NCBI GenBank assembly: GCA_030632625.1
Contig: DAOVUK010000282.1
Location: 1-5,106, forward strand
Length of the DNA: 5,106 bases
Origin: Gammaproteobacteria bacterium
Lineage (GTDB): Bacteria; Pseudomonadota; Gammaproteobacteria; GRL18
Direction of reading: 5' to 3'
Both the position numbers and the translations under genes were made by a program. Below are positions 1 to 5,106 of the stretch, in pieces. Each line of letters starts with the position of its first letter. The stretch's first letter is position 1. Under the pieces are notes generated by a model. It saw nothing but the letters and a program-made list of their open reading frames with translations. It ran no database searches and had not been told where the DNA came from.

Positions 1-186
1 GAACCTGTTTTGATAACAGAACATGGCCAACCTTCTGCCTATCTTGTTGATTTTAAAGATTTTGAACTCATGAAAAGTCGCATGGAAATTCTCGAAGGTA
101 TTGCTAGAGGGGAACGTGCCATATTGGAAAATAGAGTTTACAGTCAAAAAGAAGCCAAAGAGAAAATGAAAAAATGGCTCACATAA
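1..186 (+). CDS. Phd/YefM-type antitoxin, C-terminal part (5' end outside window)
   Basis: The open frame from base 1 to the TAA at 184-186 gives 61 residues, beginning EPVLITEHGQPSAYLV and ending KKWLT. The ITxHGxPxAYLV strand-turn-strand is the end of the Phd/YefM DNA-binding fold, and the following helix (LEGIARGERAI) and the EAKEKMKKWL tail are the usual toxin-wrapping region of these antitoxins. Roughly the first 25-30 residues (N-terminal dimer and DNA-contact part) lie upstream of the window, so start and promoter are not visible. In this family the antitoxin neutralises the toxin encoded next to it and, with the toxin, represses its own promoter; here that is inferred from family and context. 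The stop overlaps the toxin gene by 13 nt, the normal antitoxin-first arrangement. Gene identity is quite secure; the exact subfamily (Phd, YefM or RelB-like) is less so. Confidence 0.88.
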   Translation, partial: EPVLITEHGQPSAYLVDFKDFELMKSRMEILEGIARGERAILENRVYSQKEAKEKMKKWLT

Positions 187-491
187 ACTGGTCTGAGCCA
201 GCTTTATCTGATTTAAACGAAATTGCAGAATACATAGCACTTGACAAAGAAAATACAGCAAAAAAGCTTGTACAGCAAGTTTTTTCTGCCACTGATCGCC
301 TTAAACAATTCCCTGAATCTGGTCGAAAACCACCGGAACTTGAAAACACTGAATATTGTGAAATAATTATTGGTCCCTGTCGTATTTTTTATCGTATTAA
401 ACAAAATGAAATCTACATTCTTTATGTTATGCGCTCTGAAAGATTACTAAGAAAATTTATTATTGATGATCGAGCAGAAGAAAATAGCTAA
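174..491 (+). CDS. ParE/RelE-superfamily toxin of a type II toxin-antitoxin module
   Basis: This 105-residue protein has the usual length and motif order of the ParE/RelE toxin fold: W6 and the helix ALSDLNEIAEYIA at the start, FPESGR at 46-51, PEL at 54-56, the central strand pair EIIIGPCRIFYRI at 63-75, and VMRSERLLR at 85-93. The last two blocks resemble ParE-type members more than classical RelE. ParE toxins poison DNA gyrase and RelE toxins cleave mRNA in the ribosome; the sequence alone does not prove which applies. The ATG at 174 lies inside the antitoxin gene, with AAAGAG at 157-162 as a plausible ribosome binding site, so the two are translationally coupled. The protein is complete, with no frameshift, so the module looks functional. 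Its A-rich base use differs from the operon to its right, consistent with a mobile accessory module. Confidence 0.9.
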   Translation: MAHINWSEPALSDLNEIAEYIALDKENTAKKLVQQVFSATDRLKQFPESGRKPPELENTEYCEIIIGPCRIFYRIKQNEIYILYVMRSERLLRKFIIDDRAEENS

Positions 492-757
492 CCAGTGACT
501 GCAAATCCCTAACCTAGTTTAATCAGTTAAAAATGAGATAAAATCACAGTTAATTGACCAGATCATATCATCCCAATACCACCATCATTCACTTCACTAT
601 AGCACTTCACCATGTTCCTCACTGTGAGCGTCCCCAGTCAGATGAACCAGTCCACCCAGCAGTCGTGCTTTAGAAATAATTATCCGAACGGCAGCTTTGG
701 TAGTTTTGCTGATATTTGAAAAAGTATGCAAATTTGTGAAGAACATAAAAAGATTAT
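492..757. other. Convergent intergenic region without a clear terminator
   Basis: This is the space between the toxin stop and the catalase-like gene stop, where a bidirectional terminator would be expected. I see no GC-rich hairpin followed by a T-run in either direction. The structures present are weak: TCAGTTAA/TTAATTGA near 524-558 (8 bp with one G-U pair and a loop of about 19 nt), an 11-nt palindrome CTCACTGTGAG at 618-628, and ATTTG/CAAAT near 710-735. No tRNA, insertion-sequence end or CRISPR repeat is recognisable. The right part (597-757) is covered on the - strand by the small ORF listed separately; the left part (492-596) holds nothing I can name. Confidence 0.5.
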
Positions 758-767
758 TCAACTGCAT
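597..767 (-). CDS. Possible small 56-residue protein, unidentified
   Basis: Reading leftwards from an ATG at 767-765 there is an uninterrupted frame of 56 codons to a TAG at 599-597. The ATG lies ten bases inside the end of the catalase-like gene, in another frame, which would suit a fifth, translationally coupled gene of the operon. The product starts MQLNNLFMFFTNLHTF, has a basic hydrophobic middle (KAAVRIIISKARLLGGLVHL) and an acidic, His-containing tail (GDAHSEEHGEVL). A second ATG lies at 746. I recognise no family. Against it: no good Shine-Dalgarno precedes either ATG, and an ORF of this length is easily found by chance in an intergenic region. It could also be the decayed end of an older gene. 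Confidence 0.2.
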   Translation of the reverse strand: MQLNNLFMFFTNLHTFSNISKTTKAAVRIIISKARLLGGLVHLTGDAHSEEHGEVL

Positions 768-1969
768 TTTTCAGATTCAAATACCTCTTTGCCATCGGGT
801 TCTAAATGGCCTGTTTGATTCATTTCCTGACGGAATTTGGAGAGTTCATAATACATTCTTAAACGAGCTCGATTCTGGTTGCCAAGAGGCCGGTGTTCAG
901 CTAGACAATGCCAGGGATTCATTTTAAGACCTTGTGCAAATTTAAACTGGGCCTCAGAATCAAAGCTTTGTTTAGGTATATGCACTGTGGCTGCCGGGAT
1001 AAAGGGTGATAGTTTTTCAGGCCAGCGAACGGCTGCATTTTCAATGGGCATCAAATGAGGATCAGTCTGTACCTGCAGCATCATATCAAATTCAACATCC
1101 TTTTCAGCCAGGGTTTTGATCATATTTTCCCGCAGATAGTTAACGGGCGGCGTACCAAAGGGAAGTCCGGATATTTTTTTATCAACCTCTGTTTTGGGTA
1201 CAAAGGAATACATCATTGCCTGACCCTCACCCAGTAAATAGGGTACACAGCTCCAATAGCGCTGGCCAAGTGGATTATATTGCGTTTCATTCCATAAGCC
1301 TTGCATTATAAAGTCCAGAAAGTGGGGATCTTTGGGATTTATAAAATAATAAATGGGCATGTCAATAAGACTCCAGTACTGAAGCTTAGCATTTTCACGG
1401 GTGTTCGGAGTCACAAAAGTCGGGGTACACACGCTAATGAAATCCTGTGTCATTTTTTCTTCTGCAAGCAGTTTTTTTCCTGGCACACCCATCAATTTTA
1501 CCGCCATGCTGGCAAAGCCGACATCATCAATATCTGCTGGTACATCCGGGCCCGGCCCGGAAAAACGCACATAAGCCTGATAGCTGCCGGGTTGAGCAAA
1601 AATTCCCTGACGGTATTTCTGCGGCAGATCATCACGAATAATGACCTCTGCCCGGACAATACCATGAGTTTTGGTATTGCCGCCGCGTTCATAGTTTCCC
1701 GGCTTAAAATGTCCTCGCATCTGATCAGCCATCAAATCAATGATGTCGTCCAGGCTTTTATCTTCATCAGGTTCAATAATTTCTGCTGCGAGCTGCAAAC
1801 CTTCATCCTTACGCTGAAGGTTGATAAAGTACTGAATAATACTGCCTGTGGGCTCACGTAAAAGACGGTTTAATTGCGGTCGAAACCAGGGCTCCAGCCT
1901 ACGTTCAATATGTAATAACTGCAGCATAATGTGGTGTATGAATTTAAGAATCCGGGTTTTGATGGTCAT
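758..1969 (-). CDS. Catalase-superfamily (y4iL-like) heme-binding-type protein
   Basis: This 403-residue protein follows the catalase-like y4iL pattern: TKTHGIVRAEV at 99-109, GIFAQPGSYQAYVRFSGPGP at 122-141, DDVGFASMAVKLMGVPGKKL at 148-167, TQDF at 174-177, YNPLGQRYWSCVPYLLG at 231-247, a W316-P-E block, and NPWHCLAEHRPLGNQNRAR at 351-369. True catalases use a distal His and Asn and a proximal Tyr on the heme; here the matching places look like N98, C181 and H354/C355, so ordinary catalase activity is doubtful. Relatives of the fold include allene oxide synthase-like enzymes that act on fatty-acid hydroperoxides, which makes an organic hydroperoxide substrate conceivable but unproven. There is no signal peptide; the first 30 residues form a basic, partly hydrophobic helix. 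The ATG overlaps the DyP stop as ATGA, with AGGGA nine bases upstream, which supports this start. It is the last clear gene of the operon. Confidence 0.87.
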   Translation of the reverse strand: MTIKTRILKFIHHIMLQLLHIERRLEPWFRPQLNRLLREPTGSIIQYFINLQRKDEGLQLAAEIIEPDEDKSLDDIIDLMADQMRGHFKPGNYERGGNTKTHGIVRAEVIIRDDLPQKYRQGIFAQPGSYQAYVRFSGPGPDVPADIDDVGFASMAVKLMGVPGKKLLAEEKMTQDFISVCTPTFVTPNTRENAKLQYWSLIDMPIYYFINPKDPHFLDFIMQGLWNETQYNPLGQRYWSCVPYLLGEGQAMMYSFVPKTEVDKKISGLPFGTPPVNYLRENMIKTLAEKDVEFDMMLQVQTDPHLMPIENAAVRWPEKLSPFIPAATVHIPKQSFDSEAQFKFAQGLKMNPWHCLAEHRPLGNQNRARLRMYYELSKFRQEMNQTGHLEPDGKEVFESEKCS

Positions 1970-3507
1970 GACATGCTATCCCTGTTGCTGGCTAAGGCGA
2001 TCAGATAGCGAATGGCACTTAGCCCCGGCATAAAAAAATAGGCACCACCTTTGACTGTAATAAAAGGGGGTAAACTGGCTGTATTGTGCCGGGTTCCGTT
2101 GCGATCCTGGCGGCTAAACTGATCAGTGCTTTCACCGCTGAGTAAGGGGGAGCGATGGCCTAATAAGGGATCACTTTCCTGATGAGCACCATTAAATTTA
2201 CTGCTCATCATCCAGGCATTTTGTACAAACTCAAACTGGCGGGTGATATTGGCAGCCAGACAAAGGAATTGCAGACCACGTTCTTCCTCAGGGGCATCGG
2301 CTTTAAGCGCATCCTCTGGTTTCAAAAAGGAGCCATAACTACGGCCGCGGCGTAGTATTCGATGGAAGCGGGTGGCAGCAATCAGATCTTCATCGGGGCT
2401 GTTTAAGCCAAAGCCCAGGATTTTAATGAGGCGATTTATAAAACCAGTGACGCCATGAGGAAAGTCACCGGTGCGTGGATTGGCTCGACGAATGTGTGCG
2501 CCTAAGGGACATTGATGACCCTCTGGATCCTGTTCAAAGCTAAAGTTGTTCTTATCTTGCGGATCATCTATTGAGTCATCTTTTGAGTTATGGTGAAACA
2601 GTTTATTAAGTGCTGTGATCAAAGGTTCGCCATTACGTTGTCTGCCTACCATTGCTGCTGCAAGTTCCTCGCGTTTGTCTGCATCCGAATTGCTTATCTT
2701 ATGAAGATATTGCCAGAAGCCCGGCACATCCTGGTCCAGTTGTCGTAATATCAGATAACTGCCGTTACGTCCCAGATCTTTTAGTGAAGTGTTATCCTGT
2801 GCATTTTTAAGTGCTGCTGAAAAATGATCTGTCTGAGGATTAATAAGGGGTCTGTCGGTGTATTCACCGTATTCATTAGGATAGCCTAAAATCATTTCAC
2901 CAATGGCAACGGAGTTGCAATAGTCATCACGTTTATGAAGATCAGTACTTTGTTGACCGGACCAGTCAATATCGGGTTGACTGATACCATCTGCAAAGCC
3001 AAAGGGTTCAATCATGCCGATATCCAGAGTAGGTAAAATGTTTTGTAATTGAAATGCCTGGCTAAAGAGATCATTTTCAATTTTCCTGCGCCAGTCGTTT
3101 ATTGCATCAGCCCGGGCATAAAGCAATAATAAAATATGCGGTACTTGAGCGGCATTGCCTCCCCAGTGCCAATTTTCCGGGTCATTGGCAGCAATATCCC
3201 CGAGACGCCGCGAGCGACTTTCATCACCTGACATGCCGACAATGAACTCATCAGAAAATTGTTCAATAAGGGACTCATCTAAGCCCAGAGTACGCAGACC
3301 GGTAACAGAAAATGCTATCTGCAGGGCAGTATCAGGTAACGGCTGTGTTTTGCCGGCATTCGAAATGGGCGCTGTTTTAAGCCATTGTCTGGCAAGCATG
3401 ACATTGCTGATATTCAGCAGCATGAAACAGGTCTCAGGTAAATGACCATGACTGAATCGCAGCAGTCCCTGGAGATCATCAAACTCAAAGTGTTCAGAGC
3501 TTTGCAT
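1966..3507 (-). CDS. DyP-type (dye-decolorizing) heme peroxidase
   Basis: DyP peroxidases use H2O2 and a b-type heme to oxidise a wide range of substrates. The 513-residue product shows the family marks: DLQGLLRFSHGHL at 11-23 opening the first ferredoxin-like domain; LQIAFSVTGLRTLGL at 62-76; NWHWGG at 112-117; the signature GFADG at 170-174 with distal Asp D173; GEMILGYPNEYGEY at 203-216; NGSYLILRQLDQDVPGFWQYL split over 248-268; CPLGAHIRRANPR at 333-345 with proximal heme ligand H338; RILRRGRSYG at 383-392, which should supply the distal Arg; and the closing GGAYFFMPGLSAIRYL around 487-502. The length and the 165-residue D-to-H spacing match the long C/D (class V) type. No Sec or Tat signal is present, so it should be cytoplasmic. 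The start follows AAGGAAGG closely. All expected catalytic residues are present. It is coupled to the catalase-like gene by an ATGA overlap, suggesting joint action. Confidence 0.95.
   Translation of the reverse strand: MQSSEHFEFDDLQGLLRFSHGHLPETCFMLLNISNVMLARQWLKTAPISNAGKTQPLPDTALQIAFSVTGLRTLGLDESLIEQFSDEFIVGMSGDESRSRRLGDIAANDPENWHWGGNAAQVPHILLLLYARADAINDWRRKIENDLFSQAFQLQNILPTLDIGMIEPFGFADGISQPDIDWSGQQSTDLHKRDDYCNSVAIGEMILGYPNEYGEYTDRPLINPQTDHFSAALKNAQDNTSLKDLGRNGSYLILRQLDQDVPGFWQYLHKISNSDADKREELAAAMVGRQRNGEPLITALNKLFHHNSKDDSIDDPQDKNNFSFEQDPEGHQCPLGAHIRRANPRTGDFPHGVTGFINRLIKILGFGLNSPDEDLIAATRFHRILRRGRSYGSFLKPEDALKADAPEEERGLQFLCLAANITRQFEFVQNAWMMSSKFNGAHQESDPLLGHRSPLLSGESTDQFSRQDRNGTRHNTASLPPFITVKGGAYFFMPGLSAIRYLIALASNRDSMS
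1979..1983 (-). promoter_or_regulatory. Ribosome binding site of the catalase-like gene
   Basis: AGGGA (read on the - strand) lies inside the last codons of the DyP gene, nine bases before the ATG at 1969. With the ATGA stop-start overlap it fixes the start of the catalase-like gene and points to translational coupling with DyP. Confidence 0.6.
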
Positions 3508-3512
3508 TGTTG

Positions 3513-3520
3513 CCTTCCTT
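3513..3520 (-). promoter_or_regulatory. Strong ribosome binding site of the DyP gene
   Basis: AAGGAAGG (read on the - strand) ends five bases before the ATG at 3507. It is the best Shine-Dalgarno in the window and fixes the DyP start. DyP therefore probably has efficient independent initiation, unlike its coupled neighbours. Confidence 0.75.
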
Positions 3521-3530
3521 AATTCGAGCT

Positions 3531-3556
3531 TAAAGTTTAGAGCTAAAGCTTAGAGC
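3531..3556. repeat. 13-nt tandem duplication at the end of the 434-residue gene
   Basis: TAAAGTTTAGAGC (3531-3543) is followed directly by TAAAGCTTAGAGC (3544-3556); the copies differ at one base. The right copy contains the stop codon of the upstream gene (3550-3552), and the left copy lies in the spacer before DyP. It looks like a replication-slippage duplication. No regulatory role can be shown. Confidence 0.7.
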
Positions 3557-4854
3557 AAGGCCAGCCACTCACGGATTTGGCTATCATTGGCCTGGCGAAC
3601 TTCCACACCTTGCCGGATACGGCTATTGCGGGATAATTCGTAAGCGGTGAGATCCGCATAGGCTTTGTACCAGACTTGTGACGGCAATTGATGCCGTCTG
3701 AGTGTATATTTGAACTTCTGTTCATGTCCTGCGCCGCCTTTGATTAACCATTTTGTTCGGGGATAGGAAACGCCATTGCTAAAGACAAGATTTAATCCCC
3801 AACCCACCTTATTGATAAAATCATCCATATAGCTTTCCTGACTGCCATCATAATTACTGGCAAAAAAAACTCTTCTGTTGTTATCCATAAGAACCCAGCG
3901 GGCAAAATGAATGGTTCTTACCCGAGTAAGAAAGCCTCGATTATAAATATGCCGGGAGGCGTAGTTGAGCAAAAAGAGAGCAAACTTCATGGTAAACAAA
4001 CGAAATAAGCCCGGCTTTACTTCACCCAGCACATTAAACTGATTGCTTACAAAGCGATCTTCCTGAATTGATAAGCTTTGAATATGCTGTCGATCGGGGC
4101 GGATAACAATTTCAGGATCAGAACGCTCTAATCGACGTAAATGCCAGGCGTAAAAGGGCGCGAAAATGAGAAATACGGGTAGCAACAGCAGCAGAATCAG
4201 GGGAATTGATAATTTATGCAATAAATTGCTTATTTTCCAGGCAATAGGCGTTGCTTCTGCCGGTGTTAAATTGAGACGGCCAGCCTGTTTTTCAAATTCA
4301 ATATAAGATAAGAGTTTTTGTCGCAAAGCACGAGTGTTCTCAGGGCCAATATCTTCGACAATGCTTTGCAAATAGGCGGATAATTTTTTATGCAATGCGG
4401 CTTCTTCATGCACCTGAATGACGGTACGTCCAATCCAGTTAATATAATTTGCCGTCGGCGGGTGGTTATGTGCTTTAAACCAGTTCAGCAGATTAATGTC
4501 CTGCTCTGCAAAGTCATCACAGCAGGCAAATATTTTTTTCAGGCCGGGTTCACTTCTGGCCACAAGCTGCGCCAGAAATGCATTACTATCGCCATCACAA
4601 TCACCCAGAAAAACCAGGGCTGGCTGCCATGGATAAGACGCTAGTCCATATTCTTTAATATCATCGGCGGTATTTGCTTCAATAATGACAAAACGGGCAA
4701 CATGTAAGGTACTGTAATGGGCAAAGGTGACTAACGGGTTATACGGATCAACCTGGCCATTGCTTTTGTTCATACTGGCCAGAAGTAATCTCAGATTGTC
4801 TATCTTATCATCGTGTATCCTGGCCATAATCATAAAAGTGGATTGAGGTGTCAT
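3550..4854 (-). CDS. Conserved hypothetical membrane-associated protein with two similar halves
   Basis: I recognise this as the type of protein found beside catalase-like and DyP-like genes, but it has no assigned function. The 434 residues consist of a soluble N-terminal half (1-205), a very hydrophobic segment at 215-239 (a run of five Leu, then PVFLIFAPFYAW) closed by RR, and a C-terminal half (250-434). The halves share a pattern: TLHVARFVII (49-58) against TIHFARWVLM (314-323), LVFLGDCDGDSNAFL (80-94) against VFFASNYDGSQESYM (329-343), and GLKKIF (104-109) against GLNLVF (353-358). This suggests an internal duplication. No signal peptide precedes it; one membrane anchor is likely, topology uncertain. 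The start was chosen because the ATG lies 3 nt after the upstream stop; M8 and M10 are alternatives. It sits directly upstream of DyP, 42 nt apart and in the same frame with a single stop between. Confidence 0.8.
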   Translation of the reverse strand: MTPQSTFMIMARIHDDKIDNLRLLLASMNKSNGQVDPYNPLVTFAHYSTLHVARFVIIEANTADDIKEYGLASYPWQPALVFLGDCDGDSNAFLAQLVARSEPGLKKIFACCDDFAEQDINLLNWFKAHNHPPTANYINWIGRTVIQVHEEAALHKKLSAYLQSIVEDIGPENTRALRQKLLSYIEFEKQAGRLNLTPAEATPIAWKISNLLHKLSIPLILLLLLPVFLIFAPFYAWHLRRLERSDPEIVIRPDRQHIQSLSIQEDRFVSNQFNVLGEVKPGLFRLFTMKFALFLLNYASRHIYNRGFLTRVRTIHFARWVLMDNNRRVFFASNYDGSQESYMDDFINKVGWGLNLVFSNGVSYPRTKWLIKGGAGHEQKFKYTLRRHQLPSQVWYKAYADLTAYELSRNSRIRQGVEVRQANDSQIREWLALL

Positions 4855-4868
4855 GTCTTAATCCACTT
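4836..4868 (-). promoter_or_regulatory. Inverted repeat spanning a stop-start junction
   Basis: AAGTGGATT (4836-4844) and AATCCACTT (4860-4868) are perfect 9-base inverted arms separated by 15 bases. In the - strand transcript the loop holds the ATG of the 434-residue gene (4854-4852), while the 5' arm holds the first base of the upstream stop and the only Shine-Dalgarno-like stretch (AGTGGA). A ribosome finishing the upstream gene would melt the stem, so it could enforce translational coupling. The arms are seen directly; the role is inferred, and a chance match of this size is possible. Confidence 0.4.
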
Positions 4869-5106
4869 GTGTCAGAGCAAAATCCAGAATCCGGGTTTTG
4901 CCCCACCAGACCTTACCCAGATAAACACCAGGCTCTACCTGACGAATTTCATCACGGATCGCTTTGGCAAAGAAGGATGTTTTAGAATAATCAATGACAA
5001 TGGTCTCTTTTTCATCCAGCCAGCTATTATCACGATAAACTTTGGCAACAATAAATGTCAGACTGAAGGGCGTTACCTTATTGACCAGTAGTCCGGCCTG
5101 ACCTCC
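4858..5106 (-). CDS. Conserved hypothetical protein, C-terminal 82 residues (5' end outside window)
   Basis: The open frame enters from the right edge and ends at TAA (4860-4858). The visible residues contain alternating strand-like segments (LTFIVAKVYRD, then ETIVIDYSKTSFFAK at 34-48) and a closing block EPGVYLGKVWWGKTRILDFAL at 58-78. The order DYSKTS..A..IRDEIR..EPG.YLG.V.WG...L..F is familiar from small uncharacterised proteins in which the last strands close a beta-barrel or lipocalin-like fold; I cannot attach a function or a reliable family name. There is no hydrophobic segment in the visible part. The start, full length and operon promoter are outside the window. Its stop is 3 nt from the next ATG, so it belongs to the same transcript as the 434-residue protein, DyP and the catalase-like gene. 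Confidence 0.8.
   Translation of the reverse strand, partial: GGQAGLLVNKVTPFSLTFIVAKVYRDNSWLDEKETIVIDYSKTSFFAKAIRDEIRQVEPGVYLGKVWWGKTRILDFALTQVD

Noticed and set aside
492..596. Integron attC-like or insertion-sequence ends next to the toxin-antitoxin module
   Set aside because: I found no proper core-site pair of the RYYYAAC/GTTRRRY kind, no terminal inverted repeats, and no transposase or integrase remnant.
618..628. Palindrome CTCACTGTGAG as an operator or terminator
   Set aside because: It is only 11 nt, with no T-run and no nearby start site that it could control.
1545..1561. GC-rich perfect inverted repeat TCCGGGCC-C-GGCCCGGA
   Set aside because: It lies inside the catalase-like gene and encodes the conserved S-G-P-G-P-D stretch; codon choice for Gly and Pro explains the palindrome, and no T-run follows it.
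1301..1861. Long + strand open frame opposite the catalase-like gene
   Set aside because: It is antisense to a clearly conserved protein, has no recognisable motif and no ribosome binding site; it is a shadow of the real gene.
1947..4900. 15-nt exact repeat AGAATCCGGGTTTTG at 1947-1961 and 4886-4900
   Set aside because: Both copies encode K-T-R-I-L on the - strand, one at the N-terminus of the catalase-like protein and one near the C-terminus of the partial protein. The flanks do not match, so no larger duplication is supported; chance is the simplest reading.

Overview
The window looks like chromosomal DNA of a free-living Gram-negative bacterium, most likely a gammaproteobacterium. That is inference from moderate G+C, AGGA-type ribosome binding sites, tight operon packing and the style of the proteins; nothing in the sequence fixes the genus.

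Layout. Two transcription units converge. On the left, + strand, is the end of a type II toxin-antitoxin module: the C-terminal part of a Phd/YefM-type antitoxin (1-186, cut by the window edge) overlapping a complete ParE/RelE-superfamily toxin (174-491). It is visibly richer in A+T than the rest. An intergenic stretch (492-757) follows, with no recognisable terminator but with a possible 56-codon ORF on the - strand (597-767) whose ATG overlaps the end of the next gene.

The rest of the window (758-5106) is one compact - strand operon, read from right to left: (i) the C-terminal 82 residues of a conserved hypothetical protein (4858-5106); (ii) a 434-residue protein with one strongly hydrophobic segment and two similar halves (3550-4854); (iii) a 513-residue DyP-type heme peroxidase with the GXXDG motif and proximal histidine (1966-3507); (iv) a 403-residue catalase-superfamily protein of the y4iL-like kind (758-1969). 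The spacings are 3 nt, 42 nt and an ATGA overlap, so the four are very probably co-transcribed and partly translationally coupled.

How they may work together. Two different heme-peroxidase folds coupled stop-to-start, plus a membrane-associated partner and a small conserved protein, suggest a peroxide- or organic/lipid-hydroperoxide-processing system at or near the inner membrane. The catalase-like protein appears to lack the usual distal His, distal Asn and proximal Tyr of true catalases, so simple H2O2 dismutation is unlikely. This four-gene cassette is the most interesting part of the window; its substrate and physiological role cannot be read from the sequence.
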